Assembly: GCA_017853885.1 (NCBI GenBank)
Contig: JAFMIR010000013.1
Location: 1 to 64,000, forward strand
Direction: 5' to 3'
DNA from: Prosthecobacter sp.
Lineage (GTDB): Bacteria; Verrucomicrobiota; Verrucomicrobiia; Verrucomicrobiales; Verrucomicrobiaceae
Length of the DNA: 64,000 bases
This document shows positions 47,361-56,101 of this stretch, piece after piece. Every line of letters starts with the position of its first letter. The stretch's first letter is position 1. The notes below the pieces were generated by a model, which had not been told where the DNA came from, did no database searches, and was given only the letters and a program-made list of their open reading frames with translations. Made by a program: the position numbers and the translations under genes.

Positions 47361-48685
47361 ACGAGGATTTCCTTCAGGGGGCCTTTGCCAGCATCGAACT
47401 GCGCGGCCATCTTGTCGCTCATGTTAAAGCGGTCACAATTCACGCCAGCGACATTCAGCAATGTGGAGTAGAGCGCATTGATCGGGCGCTTGCCATCGAA
47501 CTGAGTGAAGCAGCCTGTTTTGAAGATGCCCCCGCAGTTACCGATCAGCATCACCGGCCAAGTGGCGCCGTTGGTGTGCTGCTTGTCGGCGTTGTTGCTA
47601 GTGTAAACAATGAGGGTGTTGTCCATCATGGTGCCACTGCCCTCGCGCACACTCTCGAGCTGCTCGACAAGACGCACCAACATGCGGCTGTTGTATTGGC
47701 GAATCTTGATCCAGATCGGATTGTCCGGCTGCTCCATGTGCCCGAGGTTGTGTCCTTGTTCCTGCACGCCAATACCTTTCCACGAACCGAAGATCTCACC
47801 GCGCCCGGAACCGATGGTCAGCACACTGGTGATACCGGACTTCAAGGCCGAAATGCCTATATCCAGCAGCGCATCATGCCAGTCCGTTTCGAATTGTGGC
47901 CTCGTGTAGCGCTCATCCACCTTCGGTGCGAATTGGCGCAGGTGAGCCGAGGCAGCGCCCAGCCTCGCCCGCAATCCGTTCATGTCCTCAAAGCCCCTCA
48001 CAAATTGGCTGTAGCGTCCCTGATCCGCCATCGGCAGATGCTTGCCATGAGCACCGGCCATCTGCTCGATGCGATCAAACAAATGCGACCGCGCCTCATG
48101 CTGCCTGCGAATGCCTCCCTCTGAGATACCACCGTAAAGCATCTGATAGAGATGATTGGGATTGGAGTGCATGAAGATCGGCTGACCCGCGCCGCTGGCG
48201 GAGAGATTTGCCACCGTGGGCTTTGCCTTCATGTTCTCCATTGAGTCCATCCCGATGCACAGGAGTGGCAGGAGGGTCTCCGGTAGCTGTTTGCTCAGCT
48301 CATAGTCAATGGTCGGACCCAGCGGCGGGGAGCCATCATCACCACGATATCCGCCCAACGCGCCGAAGAAAGCGCTGTGCGCAGGGCTGGTGTGCAAACC
48401 ATGCAAGCCGTTGATGATGTGCAGCCGTTCCTTCAGAGGCTCCAGTGGCGAGATCGGCTCCGGCAGCCTCACCTTGGCCAGCGAGCCACTGTGTGTCATG
48501 CCTGCGGGGACGCAGGTCTTTGGGTCAAAGCCTTGATTCTGTAAAAAGAATACGACACGCTTGGGACCACCGGATGATTTCGAAGAAGCAGCGGCTGCCT
48601 GGCGGATGGCAGGAAAGAAGGTGCCGGCAAGAGTCGCGCCTGCTGAGGCCACAGCCTGACTGAGAAGGGTTCTTCGGTGCAGCAT
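47357..48685 (-). CDS. DUF1552 exported protein
   Basis: A 442-residue protein with a Tat-like leader ([21 protein letters not shown]). It matches the DUF1552 pattern: [71 protein letters not shown] near the C-terminus. The fold is related to the alkaline-phosphatase/DUF1501 group. It is co-transcribed with the DUF1592 protein (4-nt overlap), the pairing regularly seen for these two families in PVC genomes. Confidence 0.9.
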   Translation of the reverse strand: MLHRRTLLSQAVASAGATLAGTFFPAIRQAAAASSKSSGGPKRVVFFLQNQGFDPKTCVPAGMTHSGSLAKVRLPEPISPLEPLKERLHIINGLHGLHTSPAHSAFFGALGGYRGDDGSPPLGPTIDYELSKQLPETLLPLLCIGMDSMENMKAKPTVANLSASGAGQPIFMHSNPNHLYQMLYGGISEGGIRRQHEARSHLFDRIEQMAGAHGKHLPMADQGRYSQFVRGFEDMNGLRARLGAASAHLRQFAPKVDERYTRPQFETDWHDALLDIGISALKSGITSVLTIGSGRGEIFGSWKGIGVQEQGHNLGHMEQPDNPIWIKIRQYNSRMLVRLVEQLESVREGSGTMMDNTLIVYTSNNADKQHTNGATWPVMLIGNCGGIFKTGCFTQFDGKRPINALYSTLLNVAGVNCDRFNMSDKMAAQFDAGKGPLKEILV

Positions 48686-48762
48686 ACTTCGCCCTTAACG
48701 CGATGCCAGACGGCGTTTTTCAAGAGACCTGCGCTAGACGCCACGCCGCATCCTCCTTCCTT

Positions 48763-48946
48763 TCATGCCAACAGTTCAGACACGATCCGCGCTCCGGTGA
48801 CCTCGGGATCGGTGAGGCGTTCGGGGCGGCCGTTGTGGAGGCGGGTGTGGTCGAGACCGAGTTGGTTCAGGATGGTGGCGTGAAGGTCGTAGCCGGCGGC
48901 AATGTCTTAAAAGCGGCCTGGCGCCGATGTCGTCGCTGGTGACATC
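48763..48946 (-). pseudogene. Relic of a DUF1501-like gene (C-terminal end)
   Basis: Read on the minus strand, one frame gives VTSDDIGARPLF and, after a frameshift, another gives [19 protein letters not shown] ... [22 protein letters not shown]-stop. This is the same ending as the intact DUF1501 genes at 50057 (VHDLQATILHLLGINH...) and 56102 ([16 protein letters not shown]...). The N-terminal part is gone. The 150 nt upstream of it hold nothing recognisable. Confidence 0.75.
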
Positions 48947-49097
48947 GTGATTGGTTCAATCCAGCTCTCCGGGTTCGCGGAGTTACCGCAAGCGCCTCGG
49001 CACCCTATGGTGAACACGCTCAACGTCATCGTGGTTGCTTGGTTGTCTGGATTGCAGACAGGTCGTTAACGATGAGGCACCGGCTGACAGCAGCCAA

Positions 49098-49841
49098 TTA
49101 CGGCTCAATCCGATAGTGGCCACTGCGTTGCTTGACCTTGAGCCCCAATTGTCCGGCGAATTTCTCAAGCACCATTGCCAAGCTTTGATTCTCCAGATTC
49201 AGTGTGATTAGGGGACCGCTCCGCCCTTGATCATTGCGATCAAACTCACGATCTGTGAGCACCCTGCCGAGTCTGACCTGCATGCTGATGTGGATGTCGG
49301 GATCGGTCACTGCGTTGCGCGCCTTCTCGACTAGGATGCGGAATGCTTCATTGAGGGGCGTGCCGGACAGATGGATCGCGGGGATGATCAACTTTTCTGC
49401 ATAACCGGGAATGTCCGCCGCTTGCCTCGTCTGATTTGGCAAAAGGACGACTTGGTTCAAGGGGGCACGAACTAGCGGGACCACAGCAGCGGTCTCCTTC
49501 CGTGGTTTGAGCACGTAAGCGCCTTTTTCCTGCGCAAGCTCAAGGCCAGAAAGATCCGCGATTGTTCTCAAGATGGATTTCACGCTTTGTCCTTGGAGTT
49601 TCAACGTAAGTTTGGCCACCTCGGCATTTCCCTTCTTCATGATGACATTGACGCCCTGTTTATGCGGGTCCACCTCCACCGATTTTCGGATAACAGACAT
49701 GACCGCATCTTCTAGCGTGACGTTGTCGAGAGAAAACTCGGGGATGATGATGTCACTCGCCTCCGCATGGAGGACGCTGACTGACAAAAGGCCGCAAAAG
49801 GCCACAAGCACAAGAGTGAAGAAGCGACGAATGGTTTTCAT
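49098..49841 (-). CDS. Exported protein with STN/secretin-N-like repeats
   Basis: A 247-residue protein with a signal peptide ending near SVLHA. Two similar beta-alpha-beta units follow: IPEFSLDNVTLEDAVMSVIRKS...ILRTIADLSGLELAQEKGAYVLKP and IPAIHLSGTPLNEAFRILVEKA...LEKFAGQLGLKVKQRSGHYRIEP. Each has the layout of an STN (secretin/TonB short N-terminal) domain, ending with a strand after a GAYVL/GHYRI turn. No secretin pore or TonB receptor follows, so it is a stand-alone periplasmic STN protein. The family name is not known to me. Confidence 0.65.
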   Translation of the reverse strand: MKTIRRFFTLVLVAFCGLLSVSVLHAEASDIIIPEFSLDNVTLEDAVMSVIRKSVEVDPHKQGVNVIMKKGNAEVAKLTLKLQGQSVKSILRTIADLSGLELAQEKGAYVLKPRKETAAVVPLVRAPLNQVVLLPNQTRQAADIPGYAEKLIIPAIHLSGTPLNEAFRILVEKARNAVTDPDIHISMQVRLGRVLTDREFDRNDQGRSGPLITLNLENQSLAMVLEKFAGQLGLKVKQRSGHYRIEP

Positions 49842-50056
49842 GAGACAATCATCCGAATTTTCCCACGTGATGCCAACTCACAATTTTCGGTGCAAGCCGG
49901 AAAATCGTCGGCCACGACTTGACCAGCGATCCCTCATCGGCACAGCGGCCCCGACTTCCCATCGCACGTCTGGCTGAACAGAGCGACAAACCGCTCGCGA
50001 ATGCGTTCGGCGCAATCGTGGGCGTCGTGGTTGTTCCGCGCAGTGGGCATGGCGAC
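49842..50056. other. Intergenic between STN protein and DUF1501 gene
   Basis: About 215 nt. Directly past the DUF1501 stop, in the same frame, a 38-codon minus-strand ORF (MPTARNNHDAHDCAERIR...) is open, but it has no ribosome-binding site I can defend and could be the decayed extension of a neighbour. No terminator hairpin was noticed. Confidence 0.4.
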
Positions 50057-51454
50057 TCATGCGAGGATGTCTTTCACCACATGCCCATGCACATCGGTGA
50101 GGCGGTAATCACGGCCTGCGTGGCGGTAGGTGAGCTGTTCGTGGTTGATGCCGAGGAGATGCAGGATGGTGGCCTGGAGGTCGTGGACGTGGACGGGGGC
50201 GCTGACGACGCCGTAGCCGAAGTCGTCGGTGGCGCCGTGGACGTGGCCGCGCTTCACGCCGCCGCCGGCCATCCAGAGGGTGAAGGCGTTCGGGTGATGA
50301 TCGCGTCCGTCGCCGCTTACGCCGCGTCGCACCTCGCCCATTGGCGTGCGGCCGAACTCGCCCGCCCAGACGACGAGCGTGTCATCGAGTAAGCCGCGCT
50401 GCTTGAGATCCTTCAGCAGCGCGGCGGCCCCCTGGTCGGTCATGGCGCAGTTGTCAGCGAGGCGTTGGGTCAGTTTGCCGTGATGATCCCATGAACTGTG
50501 CACGAGATGCACGAAGCGCACGCCGCGCTCCACCATGCGGCGGGCGAGCAGGCAGTTCGTGCCAAAGGCGCGCGTCGTTTCGTGGTTCAGGCCATACATC
50601 TCGCGCGTGGCCTCGCTCTCGCCGCGCAGGTCGATCAGGTCGGGCGCGGCGCTTTGCATGCGAAAAGCCATCTCATATGCGGCGATGCGCGAGGCGATCT
50701 CGGCATCGCCGGTGCGCTGCTGGTTCATCGAGTTCAGATCACGCAACGCATCCAGCCGGGCGCGCTGCGTGGTGGTGCTGATGCCTCGCGGATTGCTGAG
50801 ATGTAGAATGGGATCGCCGGAGCCGCGGAAGGTCACGCCGCGATAGGTCGAGGGCATGAAGCCGCTGCCCCAGAGAGCCGCGCCCGCGCCTTCGAGCCCG
50901 TGGCTGTCATCGGAGAGCAGCACGAGGTAGCCGGGCAGATTCTGGCTGACGCTGCCGAGGCCGTAGTTCACCCACGCGCCCATGCTGGGATTTCCAAACA
51001 ACGGCGTGCCGCAGTGCAGCAGCAGTTGCGCGGGGTCGTGATTGCTCTGCTCGCAGTGCATCGAGCGGATCATGCAAATCTCGTCGGCGAGCGCGGCGGT
51101 GTGCGGCAGCAACTCGGAGAACTCCATGCCGCACTGCCCGTGGCGCGCAAACTTCCGCGGACTGGCCATCACGGTCTCAAGCACGCCTCCGGTCGCGCTC
51201 TTCTTGGCAGAACCGAGGATGGACGTGGGCATCGGCTGGCCGTGCATGGCCGCCATCTTCGGTTTCGGATCAAACAGATCGACCTGCGACGGACCGCCCA
51301 TCATGAAGAGGAAGATCACGTTTTTCGCCCTCGGCGCAAAATGCGGCTGTGCGGCGAATCCATCGCGTGCGAGCAGATGCCACAAGGCAGCCGCGCCAAT
51401 GCCATGCGAGCTTTGGGCGAGGAAGGAGCGGCGGGTGATCGGCATGGGGTTCAT
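50057..51454 (-). CDS. DUF1501 Tat-exported protein
   Basis: The ATG at 51454 (MNPMPITRRSFLAQSSHGIGA) gives a Tat leader and 465 residues. It is of the DUF1501 family, an alkaline-phosphatase-superfamily fold often called sulfatase-like in PVC genomes. Visible blocks: NVIFLFMMGGPSQVDLFDPKP, RSMHCEQSNHDPAQLLLHCG, TLVVWAGEFGRTPMGE, RDHHPNAFTLWMAGGG and the end LTDVHGHVVKDILA. It is the last gene of the PSD1-amidohydrolase-DUF1501 operon (22 nt after the amidohydrolase). Its substrate is unknown. Confidence 0.92.
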   Translation of the reverse strand: MNPMPITRRSFLAQSSHGIGAAALWHLLARDGFAAQPHFAPRAKNVIFLFMMGGPSQVDLFDPKPKMAAMHGQPMPTSILGSAKKSATGGVLETVMASPRKFARHGQCGMEFSELLPHTAALADEICMIRSMHCEQSNHDPAQLLLHCGTPLFGNPSMGAWVNYGLGSVSQNLPGYLVLLSDDSHGLEGAGAALWGSGFMPSTYRGVTFRGSGDPILHLSNPRGISTTTQRARLDALRDLNSMNQQRTGDAEIASRIAAYEMAFRMQSAAPDLIDLRGESEATREMYGLNHETTRAFGTNCLLARRMVERGVRFVHLVHSSWDHHGKLTQRLADNCAMTDQGAAALLKDLKQRGLLDDTLVVWAGEFGRTPMGEVRRGVSGDGRDHHPNAFTLWMAGGGVKRGHVHGATDDFGYGVVSAPVHVHDLQATILHLLGINHEQLTYRHAGRDYRLTDVHGHVVKDILA

Positions 51455-51476
51455 GGTGCGGGATTGCGATTCGAGT

Positions 51477-52472
51477 TCAGCGACCACCAAGTTTGAGGAG
51501 ACGTATGGCATTGCCGCGATGGATCTTGTATTGCACCTCGTCGGGCAGGTTCATCGCGGACAGGATTTGAAACTGCGGTATCTCCTGGCCCGGCGCTAGG
51601 AAGTCGCTGCCAAAGAGCAGGCGGTCGGTGCGGCGGATGACGAACTCCCGCGCGAAGACCGGATCACGCGTAAGCGCGATCTGGCCGCCGGGCTCGGAGA
51701 GGTCGCCGTGGAGATTGGGATACGCGTCCATGAGCCGGTCGAGCGCGCCACCCGGCGTGATGGGACGCGGCACCTTCGGATAACGTCCAAAGTCCTCCTT
51801 CGTCACATCGCCCGAGATGGAGGACCAGAAGCCGCACGCATGGCCGATGAAGGGCAGCTTCGGGAATGCCTTCAGTGCGTTCTCCAGCCGGGGCAGGCCT
51901 GGCGTGTCGATGCCGCGCAGATCGTCGAGATGGAAAAGAATCGGCAGCTCCAGCGTCTGGCAGGCCTCGTAGAGCTGCATCATCTGCGGATGGTCGAAAG
52001 GCAGGCCCACCTTGTGCTCGCCGAGTCCGCGAGCGCCAGCGTCCTTGTAGCGCTTGAGGATCTCGATCAGCCCCTTCACGCCATTCACGTGTCCCTGTCG
52101 CTCGGGGTAGGTCTTCGGCGCGGCGGGATCGATGGTGACACGCGGATCGAGACCACAAAACGCGATCAAGCGATCAGGATGGGCTTTTGCAGCCTCCAAC
52201 GCCGCCTCGCTCGTCTGCATCGGCTGGATGCCAGGAGACGACTCTGGCGAAACGAGCGGTTGGATGCAGGCGCGCTCGACATCATTCGAATCCATCCATT
52301 GAAGCAACCCTTTGATGCTGACCATCTTTCCGAAACGAAACGCACCGAGATGTGTGTGGATGTCGATGTAGGGATGCGCGGGCGCGGCGCGTGCCGACGG
52401 AATCACCGTCGCGGCCATGGCGGCTGATGCAGACTGTAGAAAACTACGGCGGCTGAAGGGCTGGGGATTCAT
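51477..52472 (-). CDS. Tat-exported amidohydrolase-family protein
   Basis: The ATG at 52472 (MNPQPFSRRSFLQSASAAMAAT) gives 331 residues with a Tat leader; the ORF track extends too far. It is a TIM-barrel amidohydrolase (Amidohydro_2 type): metal motif YIDIHTHLG at about residue 38, later IGHACGFW with a His ligand, and FGSDFLAPG with the catalytic Asp near the C-terminus. Such members include decarboxylases and lactonases. It is between PSD1 (4 nt) and DUF1501 in one operon, so it may process the product of the secreted system. Confidence 0.85.
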   Translation of the reverse strand: MNPQPFSRRSFLQSASAAMAATVIPSARAAPAHPYIDIHTHLGAFRFGKMVSIKGLLQWMDSNDVERACIQPLVSPESSPGIQPMQTSEAALEAAKAHPDRLIAFCGLDPRVTIDPAAPKTYPERQGHVNGVKGLIEILKRYKDAGARGLGEHKVGLPFDHPQMMQLYEACQTLELPILFHLDDLRGIDTPGLPRLENALKAFPKLPFIGHACGFWSSISGDVTKEDFGRYPKVPRPITPGGALDRLMDAYPNLHGDLSEPGGQIALTRDPVFAREFVIRRTDRLLFGSDFLAPGQEIPQFQILSAMNLPDEVQYKIHRGNAIRLLKLGGR

Positions 52473-52476
52473 GCGG

Positions 52477-55005
52477 TCATTCACGGGTGATGAACTCATC
52501 GAGATTGAGCAGCACGCTGGCGAGCGCGATCCACGCGGCATCAGTCCCGGCGGGCTGGTCTTGGAGGAGATCGACGGCGGATTTCGGATCGCTGGCAAAG
52601 ATCGCACGCTGCTGTTGCAGGTAGTCGAGCAGACGCTTCTGCTCCTCCTCGCGCGGCGGGCGTGAGAGCGTGAGCTGGAAGGCCTGGTGCAGACGCTTGG
52701 CATCATCGCCGTGGCATTCACGCCGCACGCGTGATGCGAGAGCCTGCGCGGCTTCGAGGAAGGCGGGATCGTTGAGGAGATTGAGCGATTGCAGCGGCGT
52801 GTTGGACCGCTCGCGACGTGTGCAGCTCCGGCTGAGGTCGGGAAGGTCAAAGGTGACCGATTGAGCGAAGGGCGAGGTGCGTTGCAGCCAGGTGTAAAGC
52901 CCACGCCGGTAGCGGTCCGCACCGGCGGACGTCGTCCAGTCGTTCTTGTAGCCGTCTTTTGATACTGCCGCTGGCTGCGGCGGTTTCACGCTCGGGCCGC
53001 CGATCGTGCGCGTAAGCAAGCCGCTCGCCGCCAGCGACGCGTCGCGCACAGCCTCCGCGGAAAGCCGCATGCGCTGTTGCCGAGCCACGAGCACGTTCAA
53101 AGGGTCGCGCTCCGCAAGTTCGGGCCGCGCTTTGGAGGACTGGCGATAGGTCTGTGAAAGCACGATCTGCCGCAGCGTCGATTTGATGCTCCAGCCGCCG
53201 CGCATGAAGTCCACCGCCAGCCAGTCGAGCAGTTCAGGATGCGCAGGCCGGTTTCCGCGCACGCCAAAATTCTCCGACGTGGCCACGATGCCGCGCCCGA
53301 ACATCTCCTGCCACAGACGGTTCACCACCACACGAGCGGTCAAAGGATGCTCGGAGGAGACAAGCCACCGCGCGAGCGCGAAGCGGTCGCTGCCGCCCTT
53401 CAGCGGAGGCAGCGCGGCAGGTGTGCCGGGATTCACTTCCGCGCCCTTCCGGCGGAAGTCGCCGCGTTCAAAGAGATGCGTGGTCCGCTGATGCGAATAA
53501 CTCATCATGCCCGGCGCGCGTGTCACGGGCGGCAGCTCCTTTGCCAGCGCGTCGAGCTTTGATTTGAGTTCGGCGAGCTTCAGCGTCTTCCACTTGTCCG
53601 CGTAGGCCACGGGCGCTGCTTTGAGGAAATAGTCAAGCAGCTGGTCCTTCTGATCCTGCGTGCGTTGCGCGAGCGGCGTCTTGATGATGTTGATGCCTTC
53701 GAGTTGTCCCTCGCCGAGGCCTTGCCCCCACTGCAATCCCAGCAACTCCAACGAACGATCCCAGGTGAAGTCCTCACCCGGGTGCGCCTCGGCATGCAGC
53801 AGCCGCTTTTCCCAATCCGCCTGCAATTCCGCCACCTGCGCCGCCAGAGGCGCGATCAGCTCCGCGCGCTTGCGGTCATGGTCCGCCTGCGCGGCCTCGC
53901 GCGGCTCACGCTCGCCGGGCAGCGGCGCGTCGATGTTCACCTCGTCCGCATTGTTGAAGAAGGCATACAGTTGGTAAAACTCGCGCTGCGAGATGGCGTC
54001 GAACTTGTGATCGTGGCACTGCGCGCAGCCGGTGGTCAGCGCCAGCCACGTCGTGCCGAGAGTCGCGGCGCGGTCGAGCACCTGGTTCACGCGATACTCC
54101 TCCAGATCCGCGCCGCCCTCGCGATTGCTCAGCGTGTTGCGCAGGAAACCCGTCCCCATGCGCTGCGAGATCGTCGCGTCAGGCAACAGATCGCCCGCGA
54201 GCTGCTCGACGGTGAATTGATCGAACGGCATGTCGCGATTGAACGCGTCCACCACCCACTGCCGCCAGCGCCACGCCACCGGCCGAATGAAGTCCTGCAA
54301 ATAGCCGTCGCTGTCCGCATAGTGCGCCAGGTCGAGCCACCAGCGCGCCCAGCGCTCACCGAAATGCTCCGATTGCAGCAAGCGATCCACCACACGCTCA
54401 AACGCGTCTGCTCGCTGATCATTCACATACGCGTCCACCTCCAGCGGCGTAGGAGGCAGGCCGGTCAAATCAAGCGTCACGCGGCGGATCAATGTCGCGC
54501 GATCCGCTTCCGCTGCAGGCGCGATGCCTTCCTTCGCCAGTCGCGCGTGAATGAAACGATCGACCGGCTGAGTCACAGCCGCCACCACGGGCGGCTCCGT
54601 CTTCACCGGCGGAACATAGGCCCAATGCGGCTCATATTTCGCCCCCTGCTCGATCCATCGCTTCAAGACCTCCATCTGCGCCGACGTGAGCGCCTTGCCC
54701 GATTTCTTCGGCGGCATCACCTCATCCGTGTCGCTCGTGAAAAGGCGCTCCACCAGCGCGCTCGCCTTCACATCCCCGGGCACGATCGCGCGTGCTCCCG
54801 ACTCCAGCTCTGCCATCGCACCCTCGCGCTGATCCAGACGCAGCCCCGCTTTGCGGTTGGCCTTGTCAAAGCCGTGGCACTGGAAACACTGATCCGCCAG
54901 GATCGGCAGCACATCGCGGTTGTAGCGCACGACCGACAGGTCACCAGCGCACAGCGCCGCCATTGGCACGTGGAAAAGGGTGATGATGGGAAACGACAGT
55001 CGCAT
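52477..55005 (-). CDS. PSD1 and planctomycete-type cytochrome protein (DUF1549/DUF1553)
   Basis: The ATG at 55005 (MRLSFPIITLFHVPMAALCAG) gives an 842-residue secreted protein. Order: PSCyt1 haem domain with CFQCHGFDKANRKAGLRL (about residue 45), DUF1549 (RLTIRRVTLDLTGLPPTP-style block, GERWARWWLDLAHYADSDGY), a second CxxCH in GCAQCHDHKFDAIS, a coiled-coil-like stretch (about 370-430), and DUF1553 (LTARVVVNRLWQEMFGRGIVATSENFG). It ends LASVLLNLDEFITRE. It is the first gene of the operon and faces the LysR gene 70 bp away, which likely controls it. Confidence 0.93.
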   Translation of the reverse strand: MRLSFPIITLFHVPMAALCAGDLSVVRYNRDVLPILADQCFQCHGFDKANRKAGLRLDQREGAMAELESGARAIVPGDVKASALVERLFTSDTDEVMPPKKSGKALTSAQMEVLKRWIEQGAKYEPHWAYVPPVKTEPPVVAAVTQPVDRFIHARLAKEGIAPAAEADRATLIRRVTLDLTGLPPTPLEVDAYVNDQRADAFERVVDRLLQSEHFGERWARWWLDLAHYADSDGYLQDFIRPVAWRWRQWVVDAFNRDMPFDQFTVEQLAGDLLPDATISQRMGTGFLRNTLSNREGGADLEEYRVNQVLDRAATLGTTWLALTTGCAQCHDHKFDAISQREFYQLYAFFNNADEVNIDAPLPGEREPREAAQADHDRKRAELIAPLAAQVAELQADWEKRLLHAEAHPGEDFTWDRSLELLGLQWGQGLGEGQLEGINIIKTPLAQRTQDQKDQLLDYFLKAAPVAYADKWKTLKLAELKSKLDALAKELPPVTRAPGMMSYSHQRTTHLFERGDFRRKGAEVNPGTPAALPPLKGGSDRFALARWLVSSEHPLTARVVVNRLWQEMFGRGIVATSENFGVRGNRPAHPELLDWLAVDFMRGGWSIKSTLRQIVLSQTYRQSSKARPELAERDPLNVLVARQQRMRLSAEAVRDASLAASGLLTRTIGGPSVKPPQPAAVSKDGYKNDWTTSAGADRYRRGLYTWLQRTSPFAQSVTFDLPDLSRSCTRRERSNTPLQSLNLLNDPAFLEAAQALASRVRRECHGDDAKRLHQAFQLTLSRPPREEEQKRLLDYLQQQRAIFASDPKSAVDLLQDQPAGTDAAWIALASVLLNLDEFITRE

Positions 55006-55075
55006 GCGGCTCCATGACATACCCGTCACGAGACGGATTCATTGCATAAGCCGTTTGAAAACCTTCCTAACGACC

Positions 55076-56041
55076 ATGAAGCTGAGCTTAATGAAGGAAA
55101 ATAGCCGTCACTACTACAAGGAGGTTCGCCTGCGACAGATGCGAGCGCTCGTCGAGATCTCGCGCGGGCGCAGTTTTGCCGAGGCCGCGAGGAAGCTCGG
55201 ATTGTCCGGCCCCGCTGTCTGGCAGCAGGTGCGCGCGCTGGAGCGGGAGTTCGAAGTCAGGCTGGTGTCCACCAGCGGACGCGAGGCGGTGCTCACGGAG
55301 GATGGCGAGCTTTTACTCCAATTGGCCTCCCCGTTGCTCGAAAGCTTCGACGGCATCCGTGCCCTCTTTGCCGAACGCCGCGGCACCCTCCAGCGCCGGC
55401 TCACGCTCGCCACGACCACCGCGCTGCTCACCCATGAGTTGCCTCACCTCATCGCGAAATATCGTCAGAAGCATCCCAACGTGGAACTGACGCTTCTGGA
55501 CCGTCCGTCCTTGGAATCCCTGGACCTCTTCAAGCGCGGACAGGCGGACATTGCCATCGTCGGGGCCGAAAATGCCGACAGCAGACACTCAGGCTCCCAG
55601 GCAGTGGAGCTGACGCGGTTCTGTTTTCACCTGCTCTGTCCTTCGAATCATCCGCTTCTAAGCCGACGGCGCCTCACGCATGCCGATGTGAGCACACACC
55701 GTCTGATCCTCCCTGGCCAGGGCTCTGCGGTGAGTGGCAGGGTTCCTCGCGTGCTGGCCGAGCATGGCTTTTCAGAAGCCCGTGTCGCACTCACCTCCAC
55801 CAACCTTGCACTGACCATCAGCTACGTGCAGATGGGCCTGGGGATCGCCGTCGTGCCATTACCCTCCACCGCCGCGCGGCACTGGAAGCCCTCGCTGCAC
55901 GGGGCTGTCCATCTGCGGGATGTGTCGGCACTTTTCGGCCACGAATCCATCCTGCTGCATCATCACCAGGCAGATCATGAACTCGCCCACATCCGCGCCT
56001 TCCGCGAGATGGTGATGAAGGCGCTCAAGACGGAGGCGTAA
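55076..56041 (+). CDS. LysR-type transcriptional regulator
   Basis: The ATG at 55076 gives 321 residues; a second ATG at 55091 is possible. The N-terminal winged helix is VRLRQMRALVEISRGRSFAEAARKLGLSGPAVWQQVRALEREF, the LysR pattern. The C-terminal LysR-substrate domain (LTLATTTALLTHELPHLIAKYRQKHPNVELTLLD) binds an inducer. It is divergent from the PSD1-amidohydrolase-DUF1501 operon with 70 bp between starts, the standard layout for a regulator of that operon. Its 3' end converges on the next DUF1501 gene. Confidence 0.93.
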   Translation: MKLSLMKENSRHYYKEVRLRQMRALVEISRGRSFAEAARKLGLSGPAVWQQVRALEREFEVRLVSTSGREAVLTEDGELLLQLASPLLESFDGIRALFAERRGTLQRRLTLATTTALLTHELPHLIAKYRQKHPNVELTLLDRPSLESLDLFKRGQADIAIVGAENADSRHSGSQAVELTRFCFHLLCPSNHPLLSRRRLTHADVSTHRLILPGQGSAVSGRVPRVLAEHGFSEARVALTSTNLALTISYVQMGLGIAVVPLPSTAARHWKPSLHGAVHLRDVSALFGHESILLHHHQADHELAHIRAFREMVMKALKTEA

Positions 56042-56101
56042 GCGTGGTTTCAAGGGGAATGGCTTCTGAGGCTTCAGTTGGAAGGCAAGCCACTCCGCTG
56101 G

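Noticed and set aside
53665-55017. 450-aa plus-strand ORF
   Set aside because: Antisense shadow of the PSD1 gene; Arg/Leu-rich and without any domain.
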